A stretch of 64,000 bases of DNA from Megaleporinus macrocephalus (lineage: Eukaryota; Chordata; Actinopteri; Characiformes; Anostomidae): positions 2,040,684 to 2,104,683 of the forward strand of contig CM038716.1 in assembly GCA_021613375.1 (NCBI GenBank), in the 5' to 3' direction. The notes under the pieces are model-generated. The model worked only from the letters and a program-made list of their open reading frames with translations. It had not been told where the DNA came from and searched no databases. Numbering within the stretch: the stretch's first letter is position 1; each line of letters begins with the position of its first letter. Position numbers and translations under genes: made by a program. Shown here piece by piece: positions 34,578-46,954 of the stretch.

Positions 34578-35985
34578 GCAGTGGCATAGCAGCAAATTCT
34601 GGGCCCTGTACACTCTCAATGTCAGTGGACCCCTATCCATGCCAGTACACGAGGAACGTGAGCAAAAAAAACCCCAAAAAAAACGATTATATTGATTCAC
34701 TACCTGTATTGATGCATTTGGCCTATTTCTCTGGCAAAAATGTATGGCAAAAATCGTAATCACAGTTATTTTTGATTGATATTGAGATCACAGTTATTTA
34801 ACATGATTATTCATTGGCTTTGGTAACATCATGAATTCATTGTGCATTGTGCATTGACAATAGCTTTTAAGCACAGCACTGCACTGCAATGCTAAGACTT
34901 TTTACCAGACAAAAATAAAAAATTGCTTTGCTTAATATACTATTAGTGTGCACTTGAGCCTACTACAGTGATATTGGTAGGCTATTTACATGTTGATATA
35001 TACGGCAGAAATATTACTAGGTGGATCATTTATTAAGTTTCACTTTCAGCTCTGCTGTGTTAGTAGACAATATGCTATAGCACACGCACTGAACCAAAAG
35101 GCTAACTTACTTTAAACTTATGATAAACAACTCACATTTAGGCAGTAATTCTACCAGTCAGCAGCTCTCTCTCTCTCCCTCGCGAACCAACATACCAACG
35201 TATAAGAGAGTTGGAGGGGGAGCTCGCCTGTGAAAACTTGAACAACGATCTCACCTTGTCTTTGCTCATCTCTAACCTCAGGCTCATCTTTAGAAGAGCC
35301 GCCAGGACTGACCACTGCTGCTGCGTCAGCGCCACAGTTTGTTTCTGAAACTGGTTAATGTTGACAACTAATGTTAACCGGCTCATAATTGTCTATATAC
35401 TTACAGCTGCAAGCAGCCTGGTTAGCAACTAGCTAAGCTAACGACTTCACGTGAGCATACAAACATCAGCAGCAGCTGTCTGGAGTGGACTACCTTAACT
35501 TTAATTGGACTTTGCATAACTAGCAAACTCTGTTCACCTTTGGGAAAGAAAGCCATCAACAGCTGCCTCCCCTCATTCTGCGTTCTTTCTTTTTCCTTCC
35601 TTTCTTTCTTCGTTTGATAACCTGATATCTGTGTTTGGGTCAGCATAATGTACAGCCCCCAGGTCATTTAATCTGGGCTCACTGACGTTACAATTGTCGT
35701 GGGAAGCTGTTGGGTGGACTAAACCATTTTGCACGTCCAAGAGTGGGCCCCCAGAATGTCCAATATGTTGAGAGGACTGTGACTAAAGTTCATTCCCTCA
35801 GTTCATGTTATTCATATATTTGAAATATTAATTAATTAATAATTAATTATAGGGCCCGATTAACCACCAAAATAAAAACATCACAAAAAAGACATCACAA
35901 AAAAAATCTGGATTTTTATGGGCCCCTCTCCATACTCAGGCCCTGGGTAGTCAGGTCCACTTTTCCCACCACTACCACGCCCATG
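34578..35985 (-). mobile_element. Left inverted-repeat arm: decayed hAT-like element
   Basis: The segment begins CAGTGGCATAGCAGC, a terminus wording seen in fish hAT-like elements, and ends CCACTACCACGCCCATG at 35985. From 34738 inward it matches the right arm (36784-37999) in inverse orientation at roughly 90% identity by eye. On its minus strand two open frames occur: 35422-35667, with a basic KKERKEKERTQ stretch followed by LLMAFFPKGEQSLL, and 35138-35386 (SRLTLVVNINQFQKQT). The basic stretch resembles the region ahead of a TTF-type zinc finger in hAT proteins, but the transposase itself is not present. It is non-functional as read. Confidence 0.6.
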
Positions 35986-36783
35986 CTGAGAGACCAAAGG
36001 TTAGACATACAGTCTTCACAAATAGTGTTTTATCTAGTACCAAAAACAGTTCTATGATGACTGTAACCCTTTTTAAAAACTTGTCTACAGAACCAGAACA
36101 TCACCGCTACATGGTTGATGTTAATCTTTAAACAAGACTGAAGTTTCTATCCTTAATAAGGTCACTGATACAGAAAGATTTGTTTGCTAATGCCCTGAAA
36201 AAGAGCCACATTTATTACTGCCTGTTTTGTAGCCAGAACCCGGTTCCTGTTTATGGGAACTGCAACCAAGTTGTTTATGTTAGGCCTCTTTGTAGCTGAC
36301 TTTACAGCAATATGACTATTTGAAATGATAGGTTTGATAGAATCAGCAGGGGTAGGTGTGACATATAGTCATGGTGAAATGTATTCCATTTTATTGCCAG
36401 CAAGCATCTGAGAACCCCTATGGTTTGGGTGCGGACCATCATGCTTAAAGAATGCAGTACAACCCCAGACGAGGTCAAAGTTGTTTATAAAAGTGACTAT
36501 GAATTTGTCACATACAGTTTTTAGCCAGGAATTTAGAGCAAGATTTCGACTAAATCTGTCTATGCCTTGACAGTGGTAAGGAAAGTGTTCCTTCAATGTT
36601 TCAGTGTTGTTTCAATGTTGTTGCTGTCTACGTGTGCCGATACAGTACTCATGTTAGCATGCTTGCCAAGCACAGCTAGGAGATTGGTGTTTTAAGATCA
36701 GCACACCAGCTCTGGAGAAACAATGCACAACTGCTGTAGTTCTGTGGGCAGGAAGCAAAAGTCCCCCAAATGATGGTGTCACT
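35986..36783 (-). pseudogene. LINE fragment: SGNH end of ORF1 plus start of ORF2
   Basis: On the minus strand, from 36783 down, broken frames give DTIIWGTF (position of the GDSI box), then HRTTAVVHCFSRAG. The open frame 36369-36596 follows, with RFSRNLALNSWL, FINNFDLVW and HDGPHPNHRGSQML. That is the SGNH C-terminal block with DGxHP. After its stop comes a segment reading SIKPIISN and later ALANKSF, resembling the ORF2 N-terminus before the endonuclease. Stops and frameshifts make it a relic. It is the same kind of element as the intact LINE at 7694-12805, but clearly a different family. Confidence 0.65.
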
Positions 36784-37999
36784 CATGGGCGTGGTAGTGG
36801 GGGGAAAAGTGGACCTGACTACCCAGGGCCCAAGTAGGTAGAGGGGCCCATAAAAATCCTGATTTTTTTTATTTTGGTTTTTATTTAGTTGTTTAATTGG
36901 GACCACTAATTAATTATTTATTAATTAATATTTCAAATATATGAATAACATGAACTGAGGGAATGAACTTTAGTCACAGTCCTCGCAACATATTGGACAT
37001 TTTGGGGGCCCACTCTTGGAGGTGCAAAATGGTTTAGTCCGCCCAACAGCTACGAATGACAAGTGTAACGTCAGTGAGCTCAGATTAAATGACTTGGGGG
37101 CTATACATTATGCTGCCCCAAACGCAGATATCAGGTTATCAAACAAATAAAGAAAGGAAGGAAAAAGAAAGAACGCAGAATGAGGGAAGGCAGCTGTTGA
37201 TGGCTTTCTTTCCCAAAGGTGAACAGAGTTTGCTAGTTATGCAAAGTCCAATTAAAGTTAAGGTAGTCCACTCCAGACAGCTGCTGCTGATGTTTGTATG
37301 CTAACGTGAAGTCGTTAGCTTAGCTAGTTGCTAACCAGGCTGCTTGCAGCTGTAAGTATATAGACAATTATGAGCCGGCTAACATTAGTTGTCAACATTA
37401 ACCAGTTTCAGAAACAAACAGTGGTCAGTCCTGGCAGCTCTTCTGAAGATGACCCTGAGGTTAGAGATGAGCAAAGACAAAGTGAAATCGTTGTACATGT
37501 ATTCACGGGCAAGCTCCACCCTCCGACCCACCCTTACGTTGGTATGTTGGTTCGCGAGGGAGAGAGAGAGCTGCTGACTGTTAGAATTACTGCCTAAATG
37601 TGAGTTGTTTATCATGTTTAAAGTAAGTTAGCCTTTTGGTTCAGTGCGTGTGCTATAGCATATTGTCTACTAACACAGCAGAGCTGAAAGTGAAACTTAA
37701 TAAATGATCCACCTAGCAATATTTCTGCTGTATATATCAACATGTAACTAGCCTACCAATATCACTGTAGTAGCCTCAAGTGCACACTAATAATATATTA
37801 AGCAATAAAGCAATTTTTTATTTTTGTCTGGTAAAAAGCCTCAGCATTGCAGTGCAGTGCTGTGCTTAAAAGTTATTGTCAATGCACAATGCACAATGAA
37901 TTCATGATGTTACCAAAGCCAATGAATAATCATGTTAAATAACTTTGATCTCAAAAACAATCAGAAATAACCGTGTTAATGATTTTTGCCATACATTTC
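36784..37999 (+). mobile_element. Right inverted-repeat arm: decayed hAT-like element
   Basis: The inverse of the left arm. It runs from CATGGGCGTGGTAGTGG to GCCATACATTTC. The frames mirror the left arm: 37089-37304 (MTWGLYIML start, KERKEKERTQ) and 37370-37597 (SRLTLVVNINQFQKQT). It lacks the outer 160 bp present on the left, including the CAGTGGCATAGC end. One length difference at the SRLTLVV frame (a short gap near 37423) changes the downstream reading frame between the arms, so at most one reflects the ancestral protein. Confidence 0.6.
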
Positions 38000-38019
38000 A
38001 TACGGTCAGAGGAAGTGTC

Positions 38020-38525
38020 AGGACTTAGCACGGTAAAGCGGTTTTCCATCCTTTGCTCCTGCAATGGTGGTGGGCAGAGGATTTTCCCTAACTAACCCTG
38101 TCTCCTACCTGTTTCCACTGATATTCCCTTGAGCCAAGTGTGGAGCAGGATCTCATGGGGAATTCCACAACTGGTGTTGCCATGTTGGTGGTCAATGGTA
38201 GAGAGTATTTCTCAGCTAGTGTCTTCAGACATGGATTCTGAACCAGGAGAGTTGATGCAAGCATCACCGAGTTCTGTGATCCAATTAAAGCCGTAGAGCT
38301 AAAAGTGTTGTAAAGTTTCAATGTCTCTTTTAAAACAGCTTTTTGCAGTTGATGGAACTTCATGTGCATTACAATCAGCTTTTCCTGGAGCTCTTTTAAA
38401 TTTATTGCATTTGTTGCAGATAATGTTTTCAGTAAAGTTCTTCATGCTGATGCTTAAAAACATGTCACATAGTTCACATTTTAGGGGCCTCTTGTTTTCG
38501 GTCATGGATTGGTTCTCCATTTTAA
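38020..38525 (-). pseudogene. LINE ORF1 N-terminal relic
   Basis: Two overlapping minus-strand frames, 38299-38520 and 38088-38369, read in sequence. The first has KCELCDMFLSIS and ICNKCNKF, two Cys-X2-Cys pairs that could form a small zinc-binding unit at an ORF1 N-terminus. The second has TPVVEFPM and YQWKQVGDR, resembling the linker before the SGNH domain. A frameshift separates them. Strand and order suggest it is the missing 5' part of the LINE fragment at 35986-36783, separated from it by the right arm. Confidence 0.45.
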
Positions 38526-38624
38526 AATAGCTTGGCTTAGGTAACTAGGTATCTCACAGAAAGTGTCTGAACTGCTAGCAGGTCGATGTTCACTCCATAT
38601 ATATCACAGTTCTTTCTATATATA

Positions 38625-39116
38625 CACTGTATTGCCAAAAGTATTCACTCACCCATTCAAATCATTGAATTCAGGTATTCAAATCACTTCCATGGCCATA
38701 GGTGTATAAAATCAAGCACCTAGGCATGCAGACTGCTTCTACAAACATTTGTGAAAGAATGGGTCACGCTTCACCATCTGGCAATCCGATGCATAATTCT
38801 GGGTTTAGCAGTTGCCAGGAGAATGGTAATTGTCTGATTGAATTGTGCCAAATGTTTTTCAGAAGTTGGGTTCGGCCCCTTAATGCTTCAGCATACCAAG
38901 AGATTTTGGACAATTTAATGCTCCCTATTTTGTGGGAACAGTTTGGGGAAAGTCCCTTTCTGTTCCAACATGACTGTGCACCAGTGAACAAAGCAAAAGA
39001 ACACTGACTGCGAGCCAGGCCTTCTCGTCCAACATCAGTGTCTGAAATGTGCTTCTGGAGGAACAGTCAAGAATTCCCATAAAAACACTCCTAAACTTTG
39101 AGGAATACCCTCCCAG
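38625..39116 (+). mobile_element. Internally deleted Tc1/mariner element
   Basis: It starts with CACTGTATTGCCAAAAGTAT after TA (38623-38624), the terminal inverted repeat of a very common fish Tc1-like family. The usual leader follows, with CATGCAGACTGCTTCTACAA and GAAAGAATGGGTC. The transposase then jumps by internal deletion to CCATCTGGCAATCCGATG. Later it reads LFQHDCAPVNKAKEH, the block with the second catalytic Asp. A second deletion joins directly to CGAGCCAGGCCTTCTCG, removing the third catalytic segment. The right inverted repeat is lost where the next repeat begins. No functional frame remains. Confidence 0.8.
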
Positions 39117-39243
39117 CACCTGGATCAAACCACTAAACCACGGGAAGAGAACATGCAAACTCCACACAGAACGGAGCAGGAATCAAACCCGGATCATCTT
39201 GCTGTGAGGTAACAGTGCTAACCACTGCTTAACCGTGCTTCCA
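39117..39243 (+). repeat. Dispersed repeat fragment with ATGCAAACTCCACACAG motif
   Basis: GAACATGCAAACTCCACACA, then AATCAAACCCGGATC, CTTGCTGTGAGG and GTGCTAACCACTG form the ordered boxes of a repeat that is abundant in fish and amphibian genomes. It follows directly on the truncated Tc1 element. The family name is not certain. Confidence 0.6.
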
Positions 39244-41047
39244 TATATGTCAAAATTCATTAAATATTTCTTTTTTTTATTATATATTAGCACATTTTAA
39301 ACAAAGTGAAAGTCTAAAACCATATTCCAATTAAATAAAACAATGTTTTGAGGAGTGACCATTTACACATTCACTTATTTATGTATAATAAGGAATAAAA
39401 GTCATAAAAAAGTAAATTTAAGTCGATACGATGAATGAGAAGCTACATATCCTGGGCAATTCCAGATTACTGTGGCCAGCAAATGCAAAAGTTAGCATAG
39501 ACTGAAAAGCAGCCACAAGGAGCTGGTCAGAAGATTCTAAGTTCTAGGGGCTGAATCAGCATTAAGAAGATTAGTAATGTAATGGCCAACTGAACACGTT
39601 TGAAGTGTTAAAATCATTTTTCTCCAAGATTGCAATGTGAAATCAGTATATTCAGATGCATACTGGAAAAGGCAGACATGAAATATGTCATTTCCTTTGT
39701 GGTCTAGCAAACCACATCAATGTCATGTTGGATCTAGGCAGAAGATTCTGGGCTTTATGTAGTGTCAAGTACTGTTTTGCATCATAAGATCACAAGTCTG
39801 CTTGTTTTTTATGGACTGTGAATGTCAGTACATTTAAAATATACATGGATTATTCTGCTGAGCTGGTTTAAACCCATATCAGACTTTTCACTGACATGAA
39901 ATAATATTGCTTTAAAGCAGCCTACACCTTAATTATGTTTTTTTTATTATTAAAAATAAATAGTTGAACATTACATTTGTTTACATGACATTACCAAAGC
40001 TTGTTTCAGTGGTGACTGTTTTAGTGGTGATCATTCTTTTTTAAATTAATGTTAAATATCATTAATGTTAGCCTACCTTTTGTCATTCTACCTTCAGTCA
40101 GCAGTAGATCAGAATAAACACACAAACAAGAGATGGACACATTAAGGACATGGCTCTATTGTAAAACTGAATCTTTACTGGGTGCCTAATAACTAATACA
40201 ACAGGCAGACCTTAAGTGAAGTAAACATTGCACAATAAGAGAAACATGAGCGATATTGCTGCATATCAATTTCCCTTTTTAGTTTGAATATTATTCCCCC
40301 CCAAAGTATTTCACTCTTGACATCAGAGAGGAAAAAACAAGATAACAAGATGCAAACATGATATCAAACCACAAATGTTAAGTTCAGAAAAAGATAAGCC
40401 TCTTCCTGGCTCTTTCCTGTGACAGCTACAATGCATACATTACCGGACTGATGTTGAGATCTGCCTTTTTTATGACAGCTGTATAGTAAAACTGGTGTGC
40501 AGAAAGATCAAAATATGACCCAGTTCTCATGAAATCAGTTCCCAAGAGATCACTTTGCACCAGTTTTGTGGAATTTAAAGTTGTTTTGGTACCTAGTCAT
40601 GAAGACATAACCAGCTTCAAGGGGAAATCTTCATTCATGTGTGCACATTTGCAAAATTCCTCTCTGCTCAGCTACGGCATCAGGAATTAGATCTAAAAAG
40701 AGCCCTCACGCTACATCAGGATCAGTCAAACCCTCTTCGCAGCCACCCTATTTCTCATCCCCATCTTGCCCACCTACTGTTTTCTTCCATTCAACATGAA
40801 ATGCTGATTCTGTTTCCATATGAAATAGCGAAATAGGGGTTCCCTTGTACTGTAAAAATGTAATGGTCTCCCAAATTGACCTCATTAATAATTCAGAATC
40901 TATATAGGCTGACTCCTGAAAGCAGCAAAACGTAGATGTGTTTGTCTGCCAAACCCAACCATACTGGGAAAAGCCTGTTGGTGCCAAAAGTGCCTCCTAA
41001 AGAGGATTAATGAACTCTCTAGAAGACAGAAAATATGTGAATATACA
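39244..41047. other. Unassigned sequence
   Basis: AT-rich sequence with short unsupported open frames only. Confidence 0.45.

Positions 41048-41120
<73 letters not shown>
41048..41120. repeat. (AC)n followed by (AT)n compound microsatellite
   Basis: AC dinucleotides run to about 41097 and then pass directly into AT dinucleotides ending at 41120. A short TGACC tandem follows (41124-41140). Confidence 0.95.
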
Positions 41121-41140
41121 GGGCTGACCTGACCTGACCT

Positions 41141-41725
41141 GCTCAAGTGAAAATACAGATGTGCACTATTTTCCTCTAAAGAATTGTCTTTTTTCTTGTT
41201 TCTTTGCTAAAGACACTGCCCAGTGCCAGCGATGCCTCAGGCCTGTTTTTGAAGTTACCACTCTAAGTTCATTTTCATACCTTAATCTAAATTAAATCTC
41301 AGCTTTAATAAAGTTTTCTTTAAAGGTCCTACACTCCTAATACAAAAGCTAATAAAAAAGGCTATTAGGAGCAAAGCCACAAAAGAACTCAATAAGTGGA
41401 AAAAGTTACATATAAAAGAGATGTTGGGTATAAACACTGTGACAGTTTCAATACAAATCGTACACCCTCTAGCAAATACAGTCAGTAAATGGAAAATAGA
41501 CTGCAAGCCTGTTCTGAATTCAGTGATTTGGTGATGTCATCAAAAGCACTGGTGCATATCTCAACCTATTCATTCCAGATCTTACAGAGGTTTAGCCTTG
41601 CCTATTCACCTTAAAGTTATAAGGAATGTTTCAACTTAAACTGCTTTTTGAATGAGGCACAATACAGGGCAGACAATCAGAACAGAGCTCAAATGCATGT
41701 CATGCAGCCTGTTTAATTTGAAGAG
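41141..41725. other. Unassigned sequence
   Basis: No gene or repeat was recognised. Confidence 0.45.

Positions 41726-41813
<88 letters not shown>
41726..41813. repeat. (ATT)n microsatellite
   Basis: About 29 uninterrupted ATT units. The apparent poly-Asn and poly-Leu open frames across it are artefacts of the repeat. Confidence 0.97.
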
Positions 41814-41814
<1 letters not shown>

Positions 41815-42845
41815 AGGACCATAGGCAAAAATAAAATGCAGGAGATGAGTACCACTTGACACATGACTTTTGTGTGATTTTTTTTATTCTAGAACTGTAC
41901 ACACAAGCCAAGAATTAGCAAACTTCATTTATTATTGTTGACATATTGGCATTGATTTATATAAGTAATGTAATGTAGTTCATACTGTATCTTCTCCCTA
42001 GCATTTTTCATTGGAAAGCAGATGCTGGCTTACAAAAAAAGAGCCTAGGAGTAATGAATAGCCATTTGGGCAATGCCCTTTTAGAGGAATGACCCTTATC
42101 ATCTCCTAAGAAGCAACAGAATCTATCCTTGTCCTTTTTACCGAAGGCCTTTTTACCGAACAGCCATTCAAGGCACCCATTAAAGCTTAAGTAAAGAGCC
42201 ATCTAAATCAATCCAGAGCTTTGTACTGGTACATACTGCTCTAGCCTTGAATAGCCTTTTTCATCTGAGTTATCACTGTTGATTATTGTTGGTTGCAAAT
42301 GATCGATACTACCATTCTGAGCAATGAAGTTGGTGCGCAATCCATTTTGCCTGCTCTTAGAAGAGGCTAGAAAGAATTGAATTGAAATAGAGTGCCCATT
42401 CTCCGAGAACGACTTTACTGTCAGTAGAAGTTAGGATAAGACATTGCTTAACTAAAACATAACCTTTAAATCCATAATAAATCTGTATTGCCTTACTGTC
42501 TTTACTGGCATAAACAGTGTGTATTATAAATGCACAATACATGCTGCATGTATTATTGAACATTGAAGTGAACCTTTTCAACCACAGAGTTATTATTCAG
42601 TTATCACTCTGGACAACTAAAGTTTCAGTCAATTTGTAGTAATTCTTTAAAGAATACGGCATATGGTGTCGAAAACAACACATGTAAGTATTTACTACAA
42701 ATTGTTCAGTATATATGCTTAATATTCAGTATATACTAATAACTGGCCAGTAAGTACAATGACTTATGTATGTTAATGCCCTTGTCTTCTAGTTTTCAGG
42801 ATACTTTTCTATTATCTGTAGCCTTTTTTACATCAAACGGCGATA
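41814..42845. other. Unassigned sequence
   Basis: No gene was recognised. At 42690-42770 there are diverged TTCAGTATATACT phrases related to the degenerate repeat at 33240-33720. Confidence 0.4.
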
Positions 42846-42850
42846 GCATG

Positions 42851-43579
42851 TGTAAGCACTTCCTCCCAGCGCCTCGAGAGATTGCAGTCTGCAGAATACT
42901 AGGTAGCTCCGCACACACACACCTCTCGCATGCACACAATCACACCCTGTCATACTCCCTGGAGCCCTCGAGGCCTGTGGACTCGCTGACCTGCCCGAGC
43001 ACCCACCTCCGGTCATCTGAGCTTTCCCCCCTGGCGAGAGGGGAACCCCATGAAGTGAGGTTGGTGAGGCCATTGGACTTTGTGTTTGGCTGGCTCCCCT
43101 AAGCAAGCATACCTGGCTCCCACCGGTCATCAAGTGACTCTTGAAACTAGCGAAAAGTAACCATGTTCTTACGCTCCCCCTGGAACGGAGGAAGCGGTGT
43201 AAAGCCCCACAGGGATCCTCTCCTGGCTAGCTTCAGAATGACTGACCTCTATTTTTTTTTAACTGTTCAGACAGGCTTAGCTCCTCGTTTCCCTTCCAGC
43301 ATTTAAGAAGCTACCCTGTCACCCATTGCTCAGACCGGAACACCACGCCTGGGGTCCTCGAGGCTCGAGGCCAACAGCAGATACCCCGACACTCACCAGC
43401 TCACCTGCTCCAGTAGCCGCCTCCCCTGGCTGCCTCGGACGGCAGCTCGCCTGGTCTCCTGGGACTTTCCCATCTGTGGGCTCAGTACTGCACTTTGTGT
43501 TCACATTTTCAGCTCTTGTTTGAGTTAATAAAGCCTTGCTTATGGATCGTAATGTCATGTCCGAGTCTGATTCGTTACA
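42851..43579 (+). mobile_element. Probable solo LTR (Gypsy-like)
   Basis: The GC-rich block starts TGTAA and ends TTACA, a perfect 5-bp inverted repeat typical of LTR termini. The flanks GCATG (42846-42850) and ACATG (43580-43584) match at four of five bases, consistent with a worn 5-bp target duplication. An AATAAA signal lies at 43527-43532, near the end, followed by GTCCGAGTCTGATTCGTTACA-like U5 wording. No gag or pol frame is attached. The open frames across it (42770-43102, 43319-43558) are products of the GC-rich composition. Confidence 0.6.
43527..43532 (+). promoter_or_regulatory. AATAAA polyadenylation signal of the solo LTR
   Basis: AATAAA lies 48 bases before the LTR 3' end, the usual place for the R-region signal. 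Confidence 0.5.
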
Positions 43580-45779
43580 ACATGATGTTTACATCACCTA
43601 CCTCAATGAATGACTCCATCTAGATTCTTTTCTGCAGTCATTCTAGACCAAAGGTAAGGGTCTTATTTCATTTGGTCCAAAATTATTTTTCTGATTTTCA
43701 TGGTTACTTAACTTGTTGGCACAACACGGCTCATGATGCCAGGATGTTTATGCTTCCATGGTCACGCACTGGTGATCATTCTGTGATCCGACACACCAGC
43801 GCAGTTCTAAGCAATTTTTAGAGGATTTAACTACAGTTAGACTGTATTAGAGAATGATTGCTCTGTGGTGAACCTTTAGTATTAAAATACATTTGTAAAT
43901 ATTTAAAGCCAGTAAACAGGGGCTTTAAGACTTTAATATGGTGTCCAATCCTATTCAAATATTGTGTATAAGTCAAGCAAAATATTTTTTGTTCATTAAA
44001 AATCTAGTAATTGCTCTCTGTCTCGTCCACTGAGCAAACAACAGCAAGATAGATATCTCATTTAACTTTAATACATCATTCAACCTTTTCAACTTTAATT
44101 AGTGTGTGACATTAGTCAATAGAAAAGTTGTATTTTTCTCTGCAGGACTGACTTCAGTGCATGTGACATCTTCACAGTGTACTAGTAGAGGAACTATTTA
44201 TTATTTTGTGTTATAATAAACAAAATATTTCCGTATATCAGTATTTTTTAGTAATAGGTGACTAGATTGTTTTAAGGCACACAGGCCTTAACAGTCATTG
44301 TTCCCTTTCACAGCTACTAAAATTTATTCAGTGGCTACTATATTTTTTCCAGTGATGATAATTATTTATCAATTACTATACATTTTCCAGTAGCTACTAT
44401 GACTTACTTAGCAACTTCTATAAACTATTCAGTAATTACTGAATGCTTCAGTAAAACTATTGAAACTTATGTATACATTCTGTGTTATATTTAATTGACC
44501 CAGAACACATTAACACTATAATAGATAAAAATAAATATGTCCAGAATGTGAGATACATCATTTTAAGTGGCAATGAGGTTTGCTTAACCTGGACGGCAAC
44601 TAGCTGAGTAAAGAAGAATCAATTTAATTCAAATTATTTAAACTTCATCAGTCTGAAAATAAAAATACATGCAAGTTAAGTTAATGCAAATAACATAAAA
44701 ATGAATTCTCAATAACAGAATGAATTTGAATTAGAGAAGAACTACATTTACATGTGCATTAGAACGCAGTATAATAAAATATGATAATGAGTCCTGACGA
44801 TATTCACAACTGAGTAAAGTGGTTTCATAAAGGATAAAAACTGCAGTGGTCAAATTTAGCATGTTTACTGAGAGACTAGAACAAAGATAATGCAGAAAGT
44901 GTTGTATATTTATGTTCAGACTGGGTGTCTTTAGGGTCACAGAGAGGCGTAGTTTATATCCAGGAGTGCGCACAGTACCAGTTGAGATCATCACTGAATA
45001 TACGAATGTTTTCATGTATGAATGCAGAAAGCCAACATCAATATAAGAGTCTGAAAATTCTTGAATTCACAGCTTCAGTTGCTAAGATTTATACTGTTAT
45101 AGAACAGGTAATTATGAGATATCCTGCTACCTTTTTAAGAAGAAAGGGATGGTATGCCATGCTCAGTTTCATTTAAAGCTGAATAACATTACACATTCAG
45201 AAAGCAAACAGGTATCATTGCAAAAGGAACTCACTGCATGTCAGAAGTACTATTCTTTTTTTTGTTCATCAGAAAATATACTTACGGCTGCGCATGCAGT
45301 CAATTATAATGGACCAATTACAACAGCGGTTCTTGACAAGGGGGTTTATTTAAGAAAGGTCACAAGAGTGGTGCTATAAAATCATTTTGAGAGACTGGCG
45401 AGGAAGACATTTCACGTAAATGAGAAAAAATTACAATTATTTTTGATAGTGTTAAATTTTGCCTAGCCTCGTTTACTTTACCCTTACACATTTGTGATCC
45501 TCGGAAGTATCTGCCAAAAAGGGTGAGCTGCGGTGTTTTCTTTCTGAAAAACGCTAGAGAGAAATATTCTAAGAAAGAACACAAACAAAACTGATTGAAA
45601 TAGGACTGTCAACCGTAATGCAGTAGATTAATTCAGTCTTCGCTCCAAACATATGTGTGACACATTGTCTCTATGATTGTGCACAATCCTTGCCACAATG
45701 TCTCAAGTGAGTGAGATTCCAAGTAATGAGCCTGTCATTCTAGAAAAATGAAAGTCGGAAGGACAGGAGGTATGGAAGC
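43580..45779. other. Unassigned sequence, with degenerate TTCAGTA-type repeats at 44300-44470
   Basis: Phrases such as CCAGTAGCTACTATGACTTA and ATTCAGTAATTACTGAATG recur loosely. Otherwise there are only short open frames without domains. Confidence 0.4.
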
Positions 45780-45985
45780 ATATCAGTATCAAAATTAAAA
45801 TGTAAATGTAATATGCAAAATGGCAATATAATCCTAATTTTGAAGTTTGGGCTCAAAATGAAAATTCTAACTCAGTAATTCCATGTCCATTTGCCCTTTA
45901 ATTTACACAAAGATTTAGATGCTCCAAAAGAATTTATATTTATGTCTTATGCAATAATGGTGTCAAAAAAATAAATATGATCTAC
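45780..45985. repeat. Left arm of a long inverted repeat around the Tc1 element
   Basis: ATATGCAAAATGGCAATATA and GTTTGGGCTCAAAATGAAAA, followed by TTTACACAAAGATTTAGA and ATAATGGTGTCAAA, recur inverted at 48525-48720; the outermost part recurs at 49672-49735. Divergence is visible by eye. Confidence 0.6.
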
Positions 45986-46954
45986 CTAAATGCATTTTCA
46001 CTCTTTTAATGTTTTTGCATTAATCAAAGAGAACACCAAGCTAGAAAGATGTCAAAATGTAAAAAGGGAACAGGGCCAACAGCACGTTGATGAAAAAGAC
46101 TTTATATACAACGTGGAAGGCGATTGACATTAGAAAATAAAGTGAAACAGAGCAATATATCCACTTGTGATCATTACTTTGTTTTTATTCACAACCCATC
46201 AAGAACATTCAGGTGGGAATTATTGTCTGTGTAGCCATAGACTACAGATACAGATTAATTCAGCCCTGAGGGTTCTTCTAATGGACACACTGAGATTTGT
46301 ATATATTGCTGTGTTCCACCTTATCTGTTATCAAAACTGTACTCATAAAATGATTTAGTGGTAATTGTACTAGCACACAGGCATGTGTAAATTACACAAC
46401 CACCTTATCACAGCAGCTGAGTTGGTAACAATGGCTGTACCATGTTGGTACCATGTCCTATTTCAACAAATTTAGCTGGGGGTCTCTAATGTTTTTATTC
46501 GAATATTACAAAACCTCTGTTATATGTGTGATATATTGGACTGGTTAATCCTAGCCAGCTGGTTAAAACAGCAGAGGGGGAACTTGTTTAGGAGTGTAAC
46601 ATTAGCTAGCACTAACAATGGCTTCTAGCTAGCTTAATTCTGCATCCCTTTACAATGCACACTGTATTTTAACAGGTGAGGTGAGAGAACAATATCCACG
46701 TCTTCTAATGTTCGTAGAAGATATACATGGCATCATCCAGCCTCACTTTCAGCCACCGTTTTCAGCATACAGAACGAGACTGAAATTTGAAGGTAACAGG
46801 AGGTTTAAACAGTGCTGCTGTAGAATTGGGCACATTCAGTCATGACAATGTAACTGCTACACTATTACATTGTGAAGTGGAAAATTTACGAAAAGAAGCT
46901 AACCTCAGCCTCGTTTTCAGGAACTAGATTGATAAACCAGAAAACTGGGCAATG

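Noticed and set aside
41636..41911. Poly-Asn and poly-Leu open frames
   Set aside because: They are translations of the ATT microsatellite.
42770..43558. Open frames of 65-110 codons across the GC-rich block
   Set aside because: They lie on both strands of a probable solo LTR and reflect composition, not genes.
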